From assembly GCA_009760855.2 (NCBI GenBank), contig WPIO01000409.1:1-55635 (forward strand): a DNA stretch of 55,635 nt, read 5' to 3'. Shown here piece after piece: positions 33,590-44,530 of this stretch; within the stretch, counting starts at the first letter, position 1; every line of letters starts with the position of its first letter. The notes below the pieces were generated by a model. It was not told where the DNA came from. It saw only the letters and a program-made list of their open reading frames with translations, and did not search any database. The position numbers and the translations under genes are program-made. This stretch comes from Cristatella mucedo (Eukaryota > Bryozoa > Phylactolaemata > Cristatellidae).

Positions 33590-34215
33590 GGCATCAATTT
33601 AGTACTTGCTCATCAAAGCTCGTCTGTCGTGAGCATCCCAGTTGCCACATCCCACCACTTCTTGCCGACCTGCACTGGCTACCAGTCAAGCAACAGATCG
33701 ACGAAGAAGTTTTGTCGCTCATTTTTAGGCCATTTCAATCTTTGACTCCACCCTGTTTCTTAGATCTACTCCCCCACCAGGCCATGCAACGTACCACTGG
33801 CTTTAAGACACCAGCAGTGTACGATTACCTCGTACGAACCTCAAGTTCTTTGGAGACCGTGCATGTAGTTCGTATGCTCCCAAAGTCTGGATCTCCCTCC
33901 CGACCTGCGTCAGAACATCCTATGATCTGACCACATTTAAAAAGAATTTAAAAATGCATCTATTAATGACAGCATTCAGTGGGTCCCTGTGATTCGTCCT
34001 TGATGGGCGAATGCTTGCTGACACTGTGCATGCTGCCACCAACCACATTTGCATTTTGACCCTGTGCATGTCACCCCTAACCATGCTATTCATGTTGTTT
34101 ATCAAGCATGATATTACTCATAATTCAATCTTGTTTCCCTTTGCATCGAATATAAAGCGCCTAGGAAGAGATTGGGTTCTCTGAGGGCGCTTTATGAGGC
34201 GCATTATTATTATTA
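33590..34215 (+). mobile_element. L2 3' end with a perfect 10-bp terminal stem
   Basis: 'SKLVCREHPSCHIPPLLADL', 'HWLPVKQQIDEEVLSLIFRP' and related C-terminal text, then 3' UTR. The terminal hairpin is exemplary: ATAAAGCGCC (34152-34161) pairs with GGCGCTTTAT (34186-34195), and an inner AGAGA (34167-34171) pairs with TCTCT (34178-34182). An ATTATTATTATT tail follows. Confidence 0.9.
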
Positions 34216-34572
34216 AAGTTTACAACTGGCTACTCAACCTGCTGCTGCTGAAAGCTTTGATCGTCTAAAACGGCACACTGTGATCCTGGTAGGCTTAAAA
34301 CAAGTTTGCAATTCATAGAATGGATAGCATATGCATCTCCATCTGCAAGTCCATGTAGAAACAAAAACTATGCACCTGTTACACTGGACAGTTTTTTGTA
34401 GAGCTCTCAATGCCTAATCAGCTTTCAGTAATAAATCCGGTTGCCAAATTACTTCATTTGAGGAAACAAAAAGAAAGCATTAGAGCTGTTAGTAAGGCGG
34501 TCATCGGGTGCTTGGATTTGTAAACGATCTAACTAAGCTAGTGGGGTTAGTTTTTCGATCGTCAGAAGTACG

Positions 34573-34830
34573 ATGGCCAATAAAAATAATAATACATCTG
34601 ATTTAGCATCCTCGGAGAGCTCGTTTTCTCTTCCTAGGCACTTTACATTCGCATCAGCTTTTAGCCCTCTCGGCAACATCATGTCACACGATTTGATTGC
34701 CTGCAATAAAGTGAAAAAGCTAGGGCCAAGAGATGTTCGGCAGGTCTGCTGTGAAACTACTGAAGCCAAAGTTACCAGTAGCCTCTCAAATGCCGTGCTG
34801 AGCATGGTGCCGTTGTTCCATTACGGCTGA
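34573..34830 (+). other. 85-codon open frame in the duplicated DNA, probably chance
   Basis: Open in both copies (partner 39452-39709). It starts MANKNNNTSDLASSESSFSL in the L2-tail-like AATAATAATAC, and GAGAGCTCGTTTTCTCTTCC recalls an antisense L2 hairpin. Because the two copies are nearly identical, shared openness is no evidence of selection. The opposite strand is open as well. Confidence 0.2.
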
Positions 34831-35105
34831 CCGAAGTAAAGTCTCCTACTTTGACCTACATATTATTTAATAATTCTGGCTTACTTAGACAAGGATACTA
34901 CATCTAAATAGGTCCGTGCATTTGCGACATGCCATCTCCCTTTTTAAAGCACACTGTTTACTGGTCTAGCTGCCCTTGCAATCAGGTCCTTAATTTTGAA
35001 GAACTTCTACTACTATTAGGAGGGGTATATGAGCAACTGCATGCGATTGCAACTGTGCCTGCAGCAGGGTATTTCCCGAGATGGGCAAGCATACTGTAAT
35101 GAAAG

Positions 35106-35847
35106 CATACCCAGGCTGGGTTCGGTTGGCTGGGACAGGATGGCTATAGTGAGGGTTAGGGTCACCGGCTAGGCCGGGGTCGGACCCTACGGCATGGCCG
35201 GATGTATGCGGTGACGTGAGGTCACCGGGGCTCTTGGGTACGAAAAGTTGGCCAAGTAAGTCGTGGTGTTGGAGGCTCCCGGTCTCGCCGAGTTATGCAC
35301 CTGGATTCGTGCAGGCGTGCTCCGGCGATGCTGCCACGCACGCAAGGGAACTAGTACCCAAGGCCCGAGCTGAGCTGGATAGCTCGCTCGTTGTTGACTT
35401 GTTTATACAGCGTCCCCCCCCCGTGTAGTGTGTTCGTGACCCCCCCCCCCCGTGTGTTGGTGTCTTTCGGTGGAAGCTTACGACTGTGGTAGTTGTCGAC
35501 TCGGACTAGCCAGCAGTTACTCAGCCAGACGGGTTCTGGACGGCGTACGCTCGTACTGTTGGATTCCTAGTCGGTACAACGACAGGACTGCAGAAGCCGA
35601 CTGACCCTACTAAACGTTTGTTCGTGCTTGGTGCATCGTCTTGCGCCCCCGTAGTGTACAGTGTATAGGACCCTCCCTGTAGACTTGTTTAGTTGCTGTG
35701 TTGTTGTTGGCGCATGCGTTAATATAAAGAGGTTTAACCGGACGGCCGCTCGTCTTACCCTAGCTCGGTGGCATGGCGAGCTGCAGCTTGACCTGAGTAT
35801 GGTGGGTTTGGTGGGAATTAGCCTTTGACCCCCGGAACCCAGTTACA
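35106..35847 (+). mobile_element. Solo LTR, 742 bp, with AAAG target duplication
   Basis: GC-rich insertion flanked by AAAG (35102-35105 and 35848-35851). The duplicated locus at 40205-40208 has a single AAAG and no insert. On the plus strand it carries GCATGCGTTAATATAAAG near its 3' part and ends in GTTACA, like the LTRs of the Ty3/gypsy element at 48913-55635, whose minus strand has GCATGCG...ATATAAAG and ends GTTACA. Its start reads CATACC rather than TG, possibly mutated. Two C-tracts (about 35414 and 35440) lie inside. The open frame at 35216 is incidental. Confidence 0.75.
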
Positions 35848-36140
35848 AAAGTAGGGAAAATCCCCCAATTACTGCAAGCCTACACTGCTAAGACTGGCTC
35901 AGAACCAGTACAAAATGAAAATCAAGAGTGTCTACTGTGTATCGAAGTACTAAAATCCCTACTAGGTCCAGAATCTAAATGGTAATCACATACAATTTTT
36001 AAAACGTATCAATTACCACTGAAGTCAAATGGCATAGTAGGCATAAGATATTGTGGCAGCAGCCTCTTTATTGGCTAAGTAGCAGATATCAACTGGCAAG
36101 TTTATATCAGTAGTAGATACAAACTGGCTTGGGTCAAAGG

Positions 36141-36475
36141 TTTGGCTCACATGCTGCTTTAGCAGCTGCAGCCACAGTGAACCAATTCAACTGTCCTAGC
36201 CTTTTGTATGGCCATCAAAATATTTCATACTGTCAAGTTGCCTTGCTTACATCTTTGCTTTGAAGAAAGTAAGAACACCACTGCCTATCTTTTAGATTTA
36301 CATTTTGAAAGGTTTTTTTCTCACCTGTTGCTCTAGCAGCTGCAGCCACAATTGACAAGTTCAACTGGCCAATGCTTGTTTAAGCCAATGATATATGCTT
36401 AGCTGTCAAGTTGCACAGCTGACCTCTTTGCTTTGAAAGCAGCATGACCCATACTGTCTGGATGGCCTATAGATT
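36141..36475. repeat. Two tandem copies of a repeat of about 170 bp
   Basis: Shared blocks CTTTAGCAGCTGCAGCCACA / CTCTAGCAGCTGCAGCCACA, AA.TTCAACTG.CC, CTGTCAAGTTGC, TCTTTGCTTTGAA. A third relative lies near 30785-30930 (AACAGCTACAGCCACAGGG). Confidence 0.7.
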
Positions 36476-36977
36476 CGGTAGCATATTGTCCTGACCAAGG
36501 ATAAGGCTAAGCAGTACAACCAAGCTTTAGGTCTCGTGGCTCCAGAAACAGGGTATTTTACAATAAACTAACTTGACAATTCAGACAATTGTTGGCCTAC
36601 ACGACTCCTGCATAGGCACCTCTACTTCCATGCAAGCCTATAGCTAGACTCGAAGACAGGGCTGGCTAATTAGGGATACAGCTCAGTATCTATCATCATA
36701 TACTTGGTTGTTTACTTATGTAAATACAAAAAATGGAATACAAGATACCAAAGCACAAGATCCTGGGCTGAAAACCTGAGTGGTCTAACCGATTCAGTAT
36801 AAGTCTCTGCACAATGAAGTGGCTAAAAGACTTTTGTTACAAGAATGTGCTTCAACGTGGTCCTAATCTATACTAGTTGCTAGTATGGATGCATCAAGAA
36901 GGACGGACTCTGACCGAATACAGGACGTTGAGCTCCGAGGCTTTACACTAACGATGAAAAGACAATTTATGTCCATA

Positions 36978-37090
36978 GCAAGAGAATCTCTAATCAGGCT
37001 CACATGTGCCTCAGTGCTTGAGCCCACGACCTCGGACAGACCTTGGTCAGGCCGACCAACTTAACCAACAGGCCAAACCAGCTCGGGATT
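36978..37090 (-). mobile_element. SINE, antisense, head part
   Basis: Complement of the tRNA-like head: GCTTGAGCCCACGACCTC (B box region), ACAGACCTTGGTCAGGCCGA, CTTAACCAACAGGCCAAACC (A box region), AGCTCGG. Tail only partly kept (TCTCTAATCAGGCTCACATG). Confidence 0.75.
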
Positions 37091-37904
37091 AGTGGCAATA
37101 GCTGTGTCCTAATGGGTGCAAAGTAAGAGCTCGGCCGGCAGGGCATAGGTGAGAGCTAACTTACCCTTTCCGGTAGAAATCGTGATTCGATCGTACAAGC
37201 TGTGTCGAGAGACTACCAAGTAATACACCTTCACGATAAACAGTGAAGCTAGGCAGCAGAGCTTGAAATGTGACTGCCGAAGTGGACACCTGGCTTTTAT
37301 GGGAGAGTTAGCTGCAGAGCATGGCCATATCAGGTTACTAGCTTGACTCGGTCGGGTATTCCCCTTGCTGGGAAACAAAGGGTGATGAATGAGAAGGGAA
37401 ATTCTCTTCACTAAAGCTGCCTGCACTGGTCCTGCACTGGTAGGAGCACCTCAGATGCAGTACTAAGTGAGAACTCGGTCTACCCAATTATGTAGTTGTT
37501 CTACTGTCTACTACTATAACTGTTGAGATCCTGACGTAAGAATGCAGGCTAGCAAGCTATAACAGTGTCGAGCCTCAATCTAGTCGTCTGCTGTTACTAG
37601 GCTGGAGGGCCCCCTCTCGACCTTGGCTAGATACTTGAAGGCCAGTGTTCAAGCTACTATGTGCTAGCAACAATTCTAGCCAGTCAAAGCTCAGCGTTCT
37701 TGAGCCACTGACGACAGAAAGTTCGGGTTACCACTAACGGTTGCCCTTATGTTGAGTGGGCTTATGTTCGAGTGCTGAGAGTGGTTTGATCTTTAGCTAG
37801 ATGCATATACTCATACTTCACAATAGTTGGGAGCAGTAGATGGTAATCGAGACAGGCACAGGCGCTTCACCGTTCTTATCTGCAGCTCACCAGTACTGAG
37901 CACT

Positions 37905-38275
37905 CAACAACTTTTTAATGTATTGGAATGTATCTCCATTTGCAACTCCACAAAGGCACAGAGACTATGCATATATTGTGCAGGAGTGCTTTACATATCC
38001 CACTCACAGCTTAAGCAGCTTTCGGTATGCAATCGGTAGCCAACAGACTTCATCTCACGCAACAAAGAGAAAGAAAGTGAGAACCATAGCAAAGTCAGGA
38101 AAGCAATTGAGGTAGTTAGTAGCATGAAAGTAGGACCTCAGGAGGGCTGGAAAGAGTGTGCCATAGTCGGAAGCAGGAAAGTAGTTGTTGCGATAGAATC
38201 ATGGAAGTAGGTTCCTAGGTTGAGCACCTGCAGAGCTGAAGCTTCAATCACTAGCAGTCTCTAGGGTAGTAATGA
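37905..38275 (-). mobile_element. L2b 3' end, antisense
   Basis: Complement of the L2b 3' UTR (ATCTCCATTTGCAACTCCAC, GTGCAGGAGTGCTTTACATA) and of its 'LKTV..RSFSSAGR..WNS' end (CCTGCAGAGCTGAAGCTTC at 38228). Decayed. Confidence 0.6.
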
Positions 38276-38384
38276 AACAGCTAATTTATAGTCCATCCAG
38301 GAGCTGTGATTTACCTAGATTGTCTAAGGTGGTCATGAAACACAAAGAACCGTCTATAAAGAACTCTGGATTGCCTTCAGTAAT

Positions 38385-39095
38385 TGAACATCTCGTTCAT
38401 GCATTTGTGACATCCTGTCATGACTTCTGTAACTCGCTGCTTGCCGGCCTACCGGCATGAACAATCAGGCGATTGCAGCTGGTGCAAAACTCGGCTGCTA
38501 GGCTGGTCTGTTATCAGCATCACAGTTGCCACGTCACACCACTTCTCGACGACCTGCACTGGCTACCAGTCAAGTAACGGATTGATTATAAGGTTTTGTC
38601 GCTCACTTTTAGGTCACTTCATTCTTTGGCTCCAGCCTATCTCTCAGATCTACTCCCCCACCATGCCAAGCATCGTACCACCGGCTTTTCGGAATCCAAC
38701 AGTCTACCAATACCTTGTACAAACCTCAAGTCCTTTGGAGACCGTGCATGTAGTTCGTATGCTCCTAAAGCCTGGTACTCCCTCCCGACTTGCGTCAGAA
38801 CATCTCCTGACTTGACCACATTGAAAAAACTTCAAAACACCCATTTCTGACATTATTTAGTGGGTCCCTGTAATTCGTCCTTGATGGGCTAATGTGTGCT
38901 GACACTGTGCATGCTGCCACTAACCACATTTGCATTTTGACCCTGTGCATGTCACCCCTAACCATGCTATTATGTTGTTTGTCAAGCATGATATTACTCA
39001 TAATTCAATCTTGTTTCCCTTTGCATCGAATATAAAGCGCCTAGGAAGAGATTGGGTTCTCTGAGGGCGCTTTATGAGGTGCATTATTATTATTA
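38385..39095 (+). mobile_element. L2 3' end, duplicate of 33590-34215
   Basis: Readable 'MSLTFRSLHSLAPAYLSDLL', 'PHHAKHRTTGFSESNSLPIP' and 'LKSFGDRACSSYAPKAWYSL' in an 84-codon frame (38596-38850), then hairpin and ATTATTATTATT tail as in copy 1. Confidence 0.9.
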
Positions 39096-40299
39096 AAGTT
39101 TACAACTGGCTACTCAACCTGCTGCTGTTGAAAGCTTTGATCGTCTAAAACGGCACACTGTGATCCTGGTAGGCTTAAAACAAGTTTGCAATTCATAGAA
39201 TGGATCGCATATGTATCTCCATCTGCAAGTCCATGTAGAAACAAAAACTATGCACCTGTTTCACTGGACAGTTTTTGTAGAGCTACCAATGCCTAATCGG
39301 CTTTTACTAATAAATCCGGTTGCCAAATTACTTCATTTGAGGAAACAAAAAGAAAGCATTAGAGCTGTTAGTAAGGCGGTCATCGGGTGCTTGGATTTGT
39401 AAACGATCTAACTAAGCTAGTGGGGTTAGTTTTTCGATCGTCAGAAGTACGATGGCCAATAAAAATAATAATACATCTGATTTAGCATCCTCGGAGAGCT
39501 CGTTTTCTCTTCCTAGGCACTTTACATTCGCATCAGCTTTTACACCTCTCGGCAACATCATGTCACACGATTTGATTGCCTGCGTTAAAGTGACACAGCT
39601 AGGGCCAAGAGATGTTCGGCAGGTCTGCTGTGAAACTACTGCAGCCAAAGTTACCAGTAGCCTCTCAAATGCCGTGCTGAGCATGGTGCCGTTGTGCCAT
39701 CACGGCTGACCGAAGTAAAGTCTCCTACTTTGACCTACATATTGTTCAATAATTCTGGCTTACTTAGACAAGGATACTACATCTAAATAGGTCCGTGCAT
39801 TTGCGACATGCCATCTCCCTTTTTAAAGCACACTGTTTACTGGACTAGCTGCCTTTGCAACTACTGAAGCAAAAGTACCAGTAGCATCTCCAATACTGTG
39901 CTGAGCATGGTGCCGTTGTGCCATCACGGCTGACCGAAGTAAAGTCTCCTACTTTCACCTACATATTTTTCAATAATTCTGGCTTGCTTAGATAAGGATA
40001 GTATATCTAAATAGGTCCATGCATTTGCGACATGCCATCTCTCCTTTTAGAGCACACTGTTTACTGGTCCAGCTGACCTTGAAATCAGGCCCTTTATTTT
40101 GGAGAACTTCTAGTGCTATTAGGAGGGGTATATGAGCAACTGCATGCAATTGCAATTGTGCCAGCCGCAGGGTATTTCCCCAGATGGGCAAGCATACCGT
40201 AATGAAAGTAGGGAAAATCCGCCAATTACTGCCAGCCTTCACTGCTAAGACTGGCACAGAACTAGTACAAATTAAAAATCTAGTGTGTCAATTTTTTGC

Positions 40300-40530
40300 G
40301 ATTTGTTCCACCTCTAGGCTAAGCTTCGTACCACCAGCTTTTTGGAATCTATCAGTTCACCTATACTCGTACGAACCTCAAATCACTTAAAGGCCATGCC
40401 TTTAGACTCACTCCCAAATTGCATGAAGAAAGCCCCTGACTTGAGAAAAGTTAAAAGGAAGCTACAAACGCATTTATTCACCACAGCACTTAGCAGGTCC
40501 AAGTGACTCTTCATTTTTGTATTGACACTA
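40300..40530 (+). mobile_element. L2-related C-terminal fragment, diverged
   Basis: 'PPAFWNLSVHLYSYEPQIT' and 'LRKVKRKLQTHLFTTALSRS'-like text matches the end of the L2 protein. It breaks off at about 40530 and is joined to an antisense L2b end (40565-40735). Confidence 0.6.
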
Positions 40531-40564
40531 TGCATGCCATGCTCTAACCATTATGTAATGCAAT

Positions 40565-40735
40565 AATGTAATGTATCTCCGTCCATAACTCCACAAGTAC
40601 ATAAAGACTTTGAGGGTGTTACGCAGGAGAGTTTTGTAAAGCCCATTCACAGCTTTAGCAGCTTTCTGTATGCATTCGGTAGCCAACTAACTTCTACTAA
40701 CAGAACACAGAAAGTGGGAAGCATAGTAATAAATA
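40565..40735 (-). mobile_element. L2b 3' end, antisense
   Basis: Complement of the L2b 3' UTR: ATCTCCGTCCATAACTCCAC, GCAGGAGAGTTTTGTAAAGC, ATTCACAGCTTTAGCAGC. Confidence 0.6.
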
Positions 40736-40737
40736 AT

Positions 40738-41107
40738 AAACCTTAAATCCTTTGGAGACCGTGCATTTAGCTCTATGCTTCCAAAGCCTGGAACTCCCTC
40801 CCGACCTGCATCAGAACATCCCCTGACCTGACCACATTAAAAAGAAACTTAAAAACACACCTATTTAGGACACCATTTAGTGGGTCCCTGTGATTCGTCC
40901 TTGTTGTGCTTATGCGTGCTGACACTGTGCATGCTGCCACTAACCACATTTGCATGCTGACCCTGTGCATTTCACCTCTAACCATATTATTCATTATGTT
41001 TGTTTTTCAAGCATGATTTTACTTACCATTCTATTGCATATCACTTTGCAGCAAATGTAAAGCGCCTAGAAAGAGATTAAGTTCTCTGAGAGTGCTTCAT
41101 CAAGTGC

Positions 41108-41120
<13 letters not shown>
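40738..41120 (+). mobile_element. L2 3' end, sense, left arm of a palindrome
   Basis: From 'NLKSFGDRAFSSMLPKPGTP'-type text through 3' UTR to the hairpin and AATAATATTATT tail, which runs straight into an antisense L2 tail. Confidence 0.85.
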
Positions 41121-41138
<18 letters not shown>

Positions 41139-41148
41139 ATAATAAAAA

Positions 41149-42308
41149 TGCACTTGAAAAAGCACCCTCAGAGAACTTAATCTCTTTCTAGGTGAGTGTG
41201 TTTGATAGGAATCGTAAAAGGGAGACTGGGTGGTAGTTGCTCAAGTTCTCTTGGTCTAGTGTTGCTTTCTTGAGGAGAGGCCTGACTACAGCTTTTTGAA
41301 AGGTGCTGGGACATGACCTGAGGCTAATGACATATTATTGATGTTAGATATGCGTGACACAAGCAGATCAATGCAACGTAGGAGCAGGACAGCCGCAATA
41401 GGGTCCGGAGGACTTGTTGTCTTCTTTGATTGAGATACGAACTTTAATACTAGATCTTTAGTGACCTGCTTAAATGCAGACATTGAGGTGCAGCCAGGAA
41501 CCGAGGAACAGCATTCTAGTGGGGAGGTTGTCATCGCAGGGATAGATCTCTTGGTCTTGTCTATTTTCTGCACACAGAATCGAGAGAAGCGATCCGCTAG
41601 ATCATCACAAGGATCATCAGGTAACGAGCTAATCTTTGAACGGTTGAGGAGATGGTTTATTGTCGACATCAGCATTTTTGGATTGTGCATCTGTGATTTA
41701 ACAATGTTTCTATTGAAGCTAGACTTGGCCTTTGCTAGGATCGATTAGCACGACCTACAGTAGTCTTCATATGCTTGTCGATTGATAGTTAGTCCGGATC
41801 TTTTGTATGTTTTTTCAAGCTTCCGTTTAGTAGACTTGGCTAGTTTAATGTCTGTGGTAAACCATAGGCCGTCTGGGCGGGGGCGCACAATGCGCTTTGT
41901 CAGAGGTGAAAACTCGTCGAGCGTGTCAGCTAGTGTCGTGTTGTAGAAATCTACCAGTGATGACAGATCGGAGGGAGGACTGAGCAGCAAAGGTGAAGCA
42001 GATATTCTCGCACGGACAGCATCGATGTCAAGGGTCTTAAGGTTTCGCGATTAAAAGGTTATTTTAGAGGAGAATGTGGCTACACACTGTAGATTGAATG
42101 AGATCTGCATGTGGTCAGATAAGCAGGATTTGGTGATAATTGGTGATGAAAAAGTGCAGTTATATAAGAAAATCTGGGCGAATGTGTGACCCTTGATGTG
42201 GGTAGGGCCATGCACATGAGCCACAAGAGATAATGAGTCTGTCAATGCACGAAATTCGGTGCTGAAAGCGTCAGATAAGTTATCTAAGTGAACGTTGAAA
42301 TCACCCAT
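41149..42308 (-). mobile_element. L2 element, antisense: endonuclease C-terminus, linker, RT start, 3' tail
   Basis: Minus strand from 42308: 'MGDFNVHLDNLSDAFSTEF', 'VAHVHGPTHIKGHTFAQI', 'SDHMQISFNLQ' (endonuclease end). Next come 'LADTLDEFSPLTKRIVRPRP' and 'WFTTDIKLAKSTKRKLEK' (linker), and 'LADRFSRFCVQKIDKTK' with 'SMSAFKQVTKDLVLKFVSQ' and '[17 protein letters not shown]' (RT start). At about 41193 it jumps directly to the 3' hairpin, so the RT core and C-terminus are deleted. Three long open frames (41286-41690, 41745-41990, 42051-42308) make it the best-kept N-terminal half here. Confidence 0.85.
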
Positions 42309-42334
42309 AACGAGGAAGGATGTATATGAACTTT

Positions 42335-42450
42335 AAGATGAGCCATGATGGCTCACAAGGTAAGGTGGTTGCTTTTCATGACCTCGGCCCCGAGGTCGTG
42401 AATTCGAATCCTGTGGTGGGTGATCCTTTATCGCCACTGCAAGCAGCAGT
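42335..42450 (+). mobile_element. Second tRNA-derived SINE family
   Basis: Head GATGGCTCACAAGGTAAGGTGG (A-box-like) and GTGAATTCGAATCCTGTGG (B-box-like), with GACCTCGGCCCCGAGGTC between. It is different from the first SINE. A related copy in antisense lies at about 45955-46100. No L2-type tail is evident. Confidence 0.6.
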
Positions 42451-42504
42451 GATAGCCGTCAAGGCTCTTCTGTCGCTATGCAAAAGGAGGCTGTTAAATC
42501 AGCT

Positions 42505-42720
42505 GGTATTTATTTATTTACAAAGATGAGGTCTCTCGTTTCTGGCTTCAATGCAGACATTGAGGTGATGCAAAGATTTGAGGTAGCGAAGTTCAGTGGG
42601 AATGTTAATGAGGTAGATGACTGTATTAGGGGTGTTTTTGCTTTAAGAATGAACTATCTGATCCTAACTATCTTGGTGAAAAAAGCTAGTGAAGCGATCT
42701 TTTAGATTAGCACATGGATT
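42505..42720 (-). mobile_element. L2 pre-RT fragment, antisense
   Basis: Complement of the 'CITSMSALKPETRD'-like start of RT and the acidic linker before it. Interrupted by the SINE at 42335-42450 relative to the L2 downstream. Confidence 0.6.
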
Positions 42721-42764
42721 ACAATTAAAGATGCTAAAGTATGAGTGGTTGAAAAGTAATGTAA

Positions 42765-43200
42765 GATATCTCCTTATGTAACTCCACAAAGTTATAAAGA
42801 CTATGTGGTTTTTACACAGGAGAGTTTTGCATATCCCACTCACAGCCTAAGCGGCTTTCGGTATGCATTAGGTAGGCAACTGACTTCATCTCATGCAACT
42901 AAGAGAAAGTGGGAAGCATAGCAGAGTCAGGAGAGTAGTTAAGGTAGTGAGTAGCATGGAATTAGCAGCTCAGGACCGCTGAAAAGGATGTGCCATAGTC
43001 GGCAGTAGGAGTGTAGTTGTCGCTGCTTAAGAATTGTGGAAGCGAGTTCCACAGTCTACGACCTGCAGAGCTAAAGCTTCTGTCGCCAACAGTCTTTAAG
43101 CTGAGGAAAGAGATTTTGATTGTAAGTTTGATGGTCGAAGTCTGTAGATTTGGAATTTGCCTTTTGTGGTTCGACTATACTTTTATGAAAGATGATTTGG
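42765..43200 (-). mobile_element. L2b C-terminus and 3' UTR, antisense
   Basis: Complement of the L2b end: ATCTCCTTATGTAACTCCAC, CACAGGAGAGTTTTGCATAT (3' UTR) and, near 43035-43100, the complement of 'LKTVGDRSFSSAGRRLWNSL'. It is among the more legible L2b 3' ends. Confidence 0.75.
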
Positions 43201-43444
43201 TCTAGGCTAGGGTAAAATGGTATTAAAAATTCTTTACATGTCCATGTGTCAGCGTTGATGAATGCTAAGTTACGATCTTTCTGTGCTTTCTCAATTTTAA
43301 GCCTATCTAGTTTAATATCTACTTTATATCATAGGCATATCTGGGCGAGAGTATATTGTGTAAATGCTCATTTGAGCAGATTGTTAAAGACGTCGGCTGG
43401 TGTCATGCTGTAACAAACATTCCACCAGTGAGGGCAGGTCCTGC

Positions 43445-44530
43445 AAAGGATAATAGTAATAATAATAGTAATACCAAATTTGTTCTAGTGCCCTCAGAGA
43501 GCTCTTTCTCTTTCTAGTAACTCTACATGTGCTGTAAGCACGAACGAATGGTTAGCAATAGCGTTCTCCTTGAACAACAAGCCTAACATGGTTAGAGGTG
43601 ACATTCACAGGGTCAGCATGCAACTTTTGTTAGTGGTAGCATGCACAGTGTCACTACACATAAGCACACAAAGGACGAATCGCACGGACCCACTGAAAGC
43701 TGCGATAAATAAATGCATTTCTAGTTTCTTTTTAAATGTGGACAAGTCAAGGGATGTCGTGATGCAAGTCGGAAACGAGTTCCAGACTTTAGGAGCATAC
43801 TAGCTAAAGACACGATCTTACAAGGGCTTCAGATTCGTCCGAGGTATAGGTAAACGATTACATTCCGAAAAAAAGATGGCATAATGCTTAGGCTGGCGGG
43901 CGAGTAGATTTGATTGGTAGGCTGGAGCCAAGGGATAAAGTGACCTACAAGTAAGCGACAAAACCTTGAAGTCAATGCTTTGCTTTGACTGGCAGCCAGT
44001 GCAGGTCAGCAAGAAGTGATGTGATGTGGGTGGCAACTGCGATGCTTGATAAGCGACAAGCAACTGCAATGAAAAGCTAAGCTGCCGAGTTTTGCACCAG
44101 CTGTGACACAGCACAGACCGGTAGACTAGCAAGCAGTTGGATTGGAGCCGTAGGAGCGAGCAAGCTATTTTCGGTAGGACAGCATTGACATCTAGGATCT
44201 CAAGGTTTCGCGATTCAAGATGAGTTTGAATACAACGGAGAGCAAAAACTTGAGCCTGCATGAGATCAGCATCTAGTAAGGTGTGTCGAGTTCTAAAATA
44301 GTAATAGAGGACTGTAATATAACTGTGGCAGGAAATTTGATCGCTATTTCGAAATTTCTTGTGAATGGGATAGTACATGCAAGAATAAAAGAATCAGCCC
44401 ATGTGCGAAATTTGGCACTCAGGGTGGGTCTTCGTAATAGATTTTAGAATCACTGATGATAAGAAAGGTGAGTGGTTTTACATCCTCGAAGGAAATGAGA
44501 TGAGAGCAAGCTGAAATAAAATAATCATCG
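43445..44530 (-). mobile_element. L2 element, antisense, internally deleted
   Basis: The AATAATAATAGTAATACC tail and hairpin complement (GCCCTCAGAGAGCTC) begin the element. C-terminal text follows ('IDFKVLSLTCRSLYPLAPAY' in the 186-codon frame 43818-44378). From about 44165 the text matches the endonuclease/linker of the copy at 42001-42180 (TCTCAAGGTTTCGCGATTCAAGATG), so the RT core is missing. Confidence 0.75.

Larger units (their letters stand above)
35852..37904. other. Old repeats, no supported gene
   Basis: Related to 30465-31700 by short shared blocks (CACTAAAGCTGCCTGCACTG, CTGACCGAATACAGGACGTT). It includes the tandem pair at 36141-36475 and an antisense SINE head. The minus frame 37109-37426 is open without recognisable content. 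Confidence 0.5.
33600..40204. repeat. Direct duplication: 33600-35105 and 38480-40204
   Basis: The two copies run from the L2 3' end through unique DNA (AAAGTTTACAACTGGCTACT, GATGGCCAATAAAAATAATA, ACCGAAGTAAAGTCTCCTAC). They are almost identical over about 34110-34985 and 38990-39865. Copy 2 has an extra local tandem repeat (39858-40060 repeats 39640-39850). Homology resumes beyond the solo LTR (GTAGGGAAAATC at 35852 and 40209). Confidence 0.9.

Noticed and set aside
35216-35428. 70-codon frame in the solo LTR
   Set aside because: Lies wholly inside a non-coding LTR and ends at the C-tracts.
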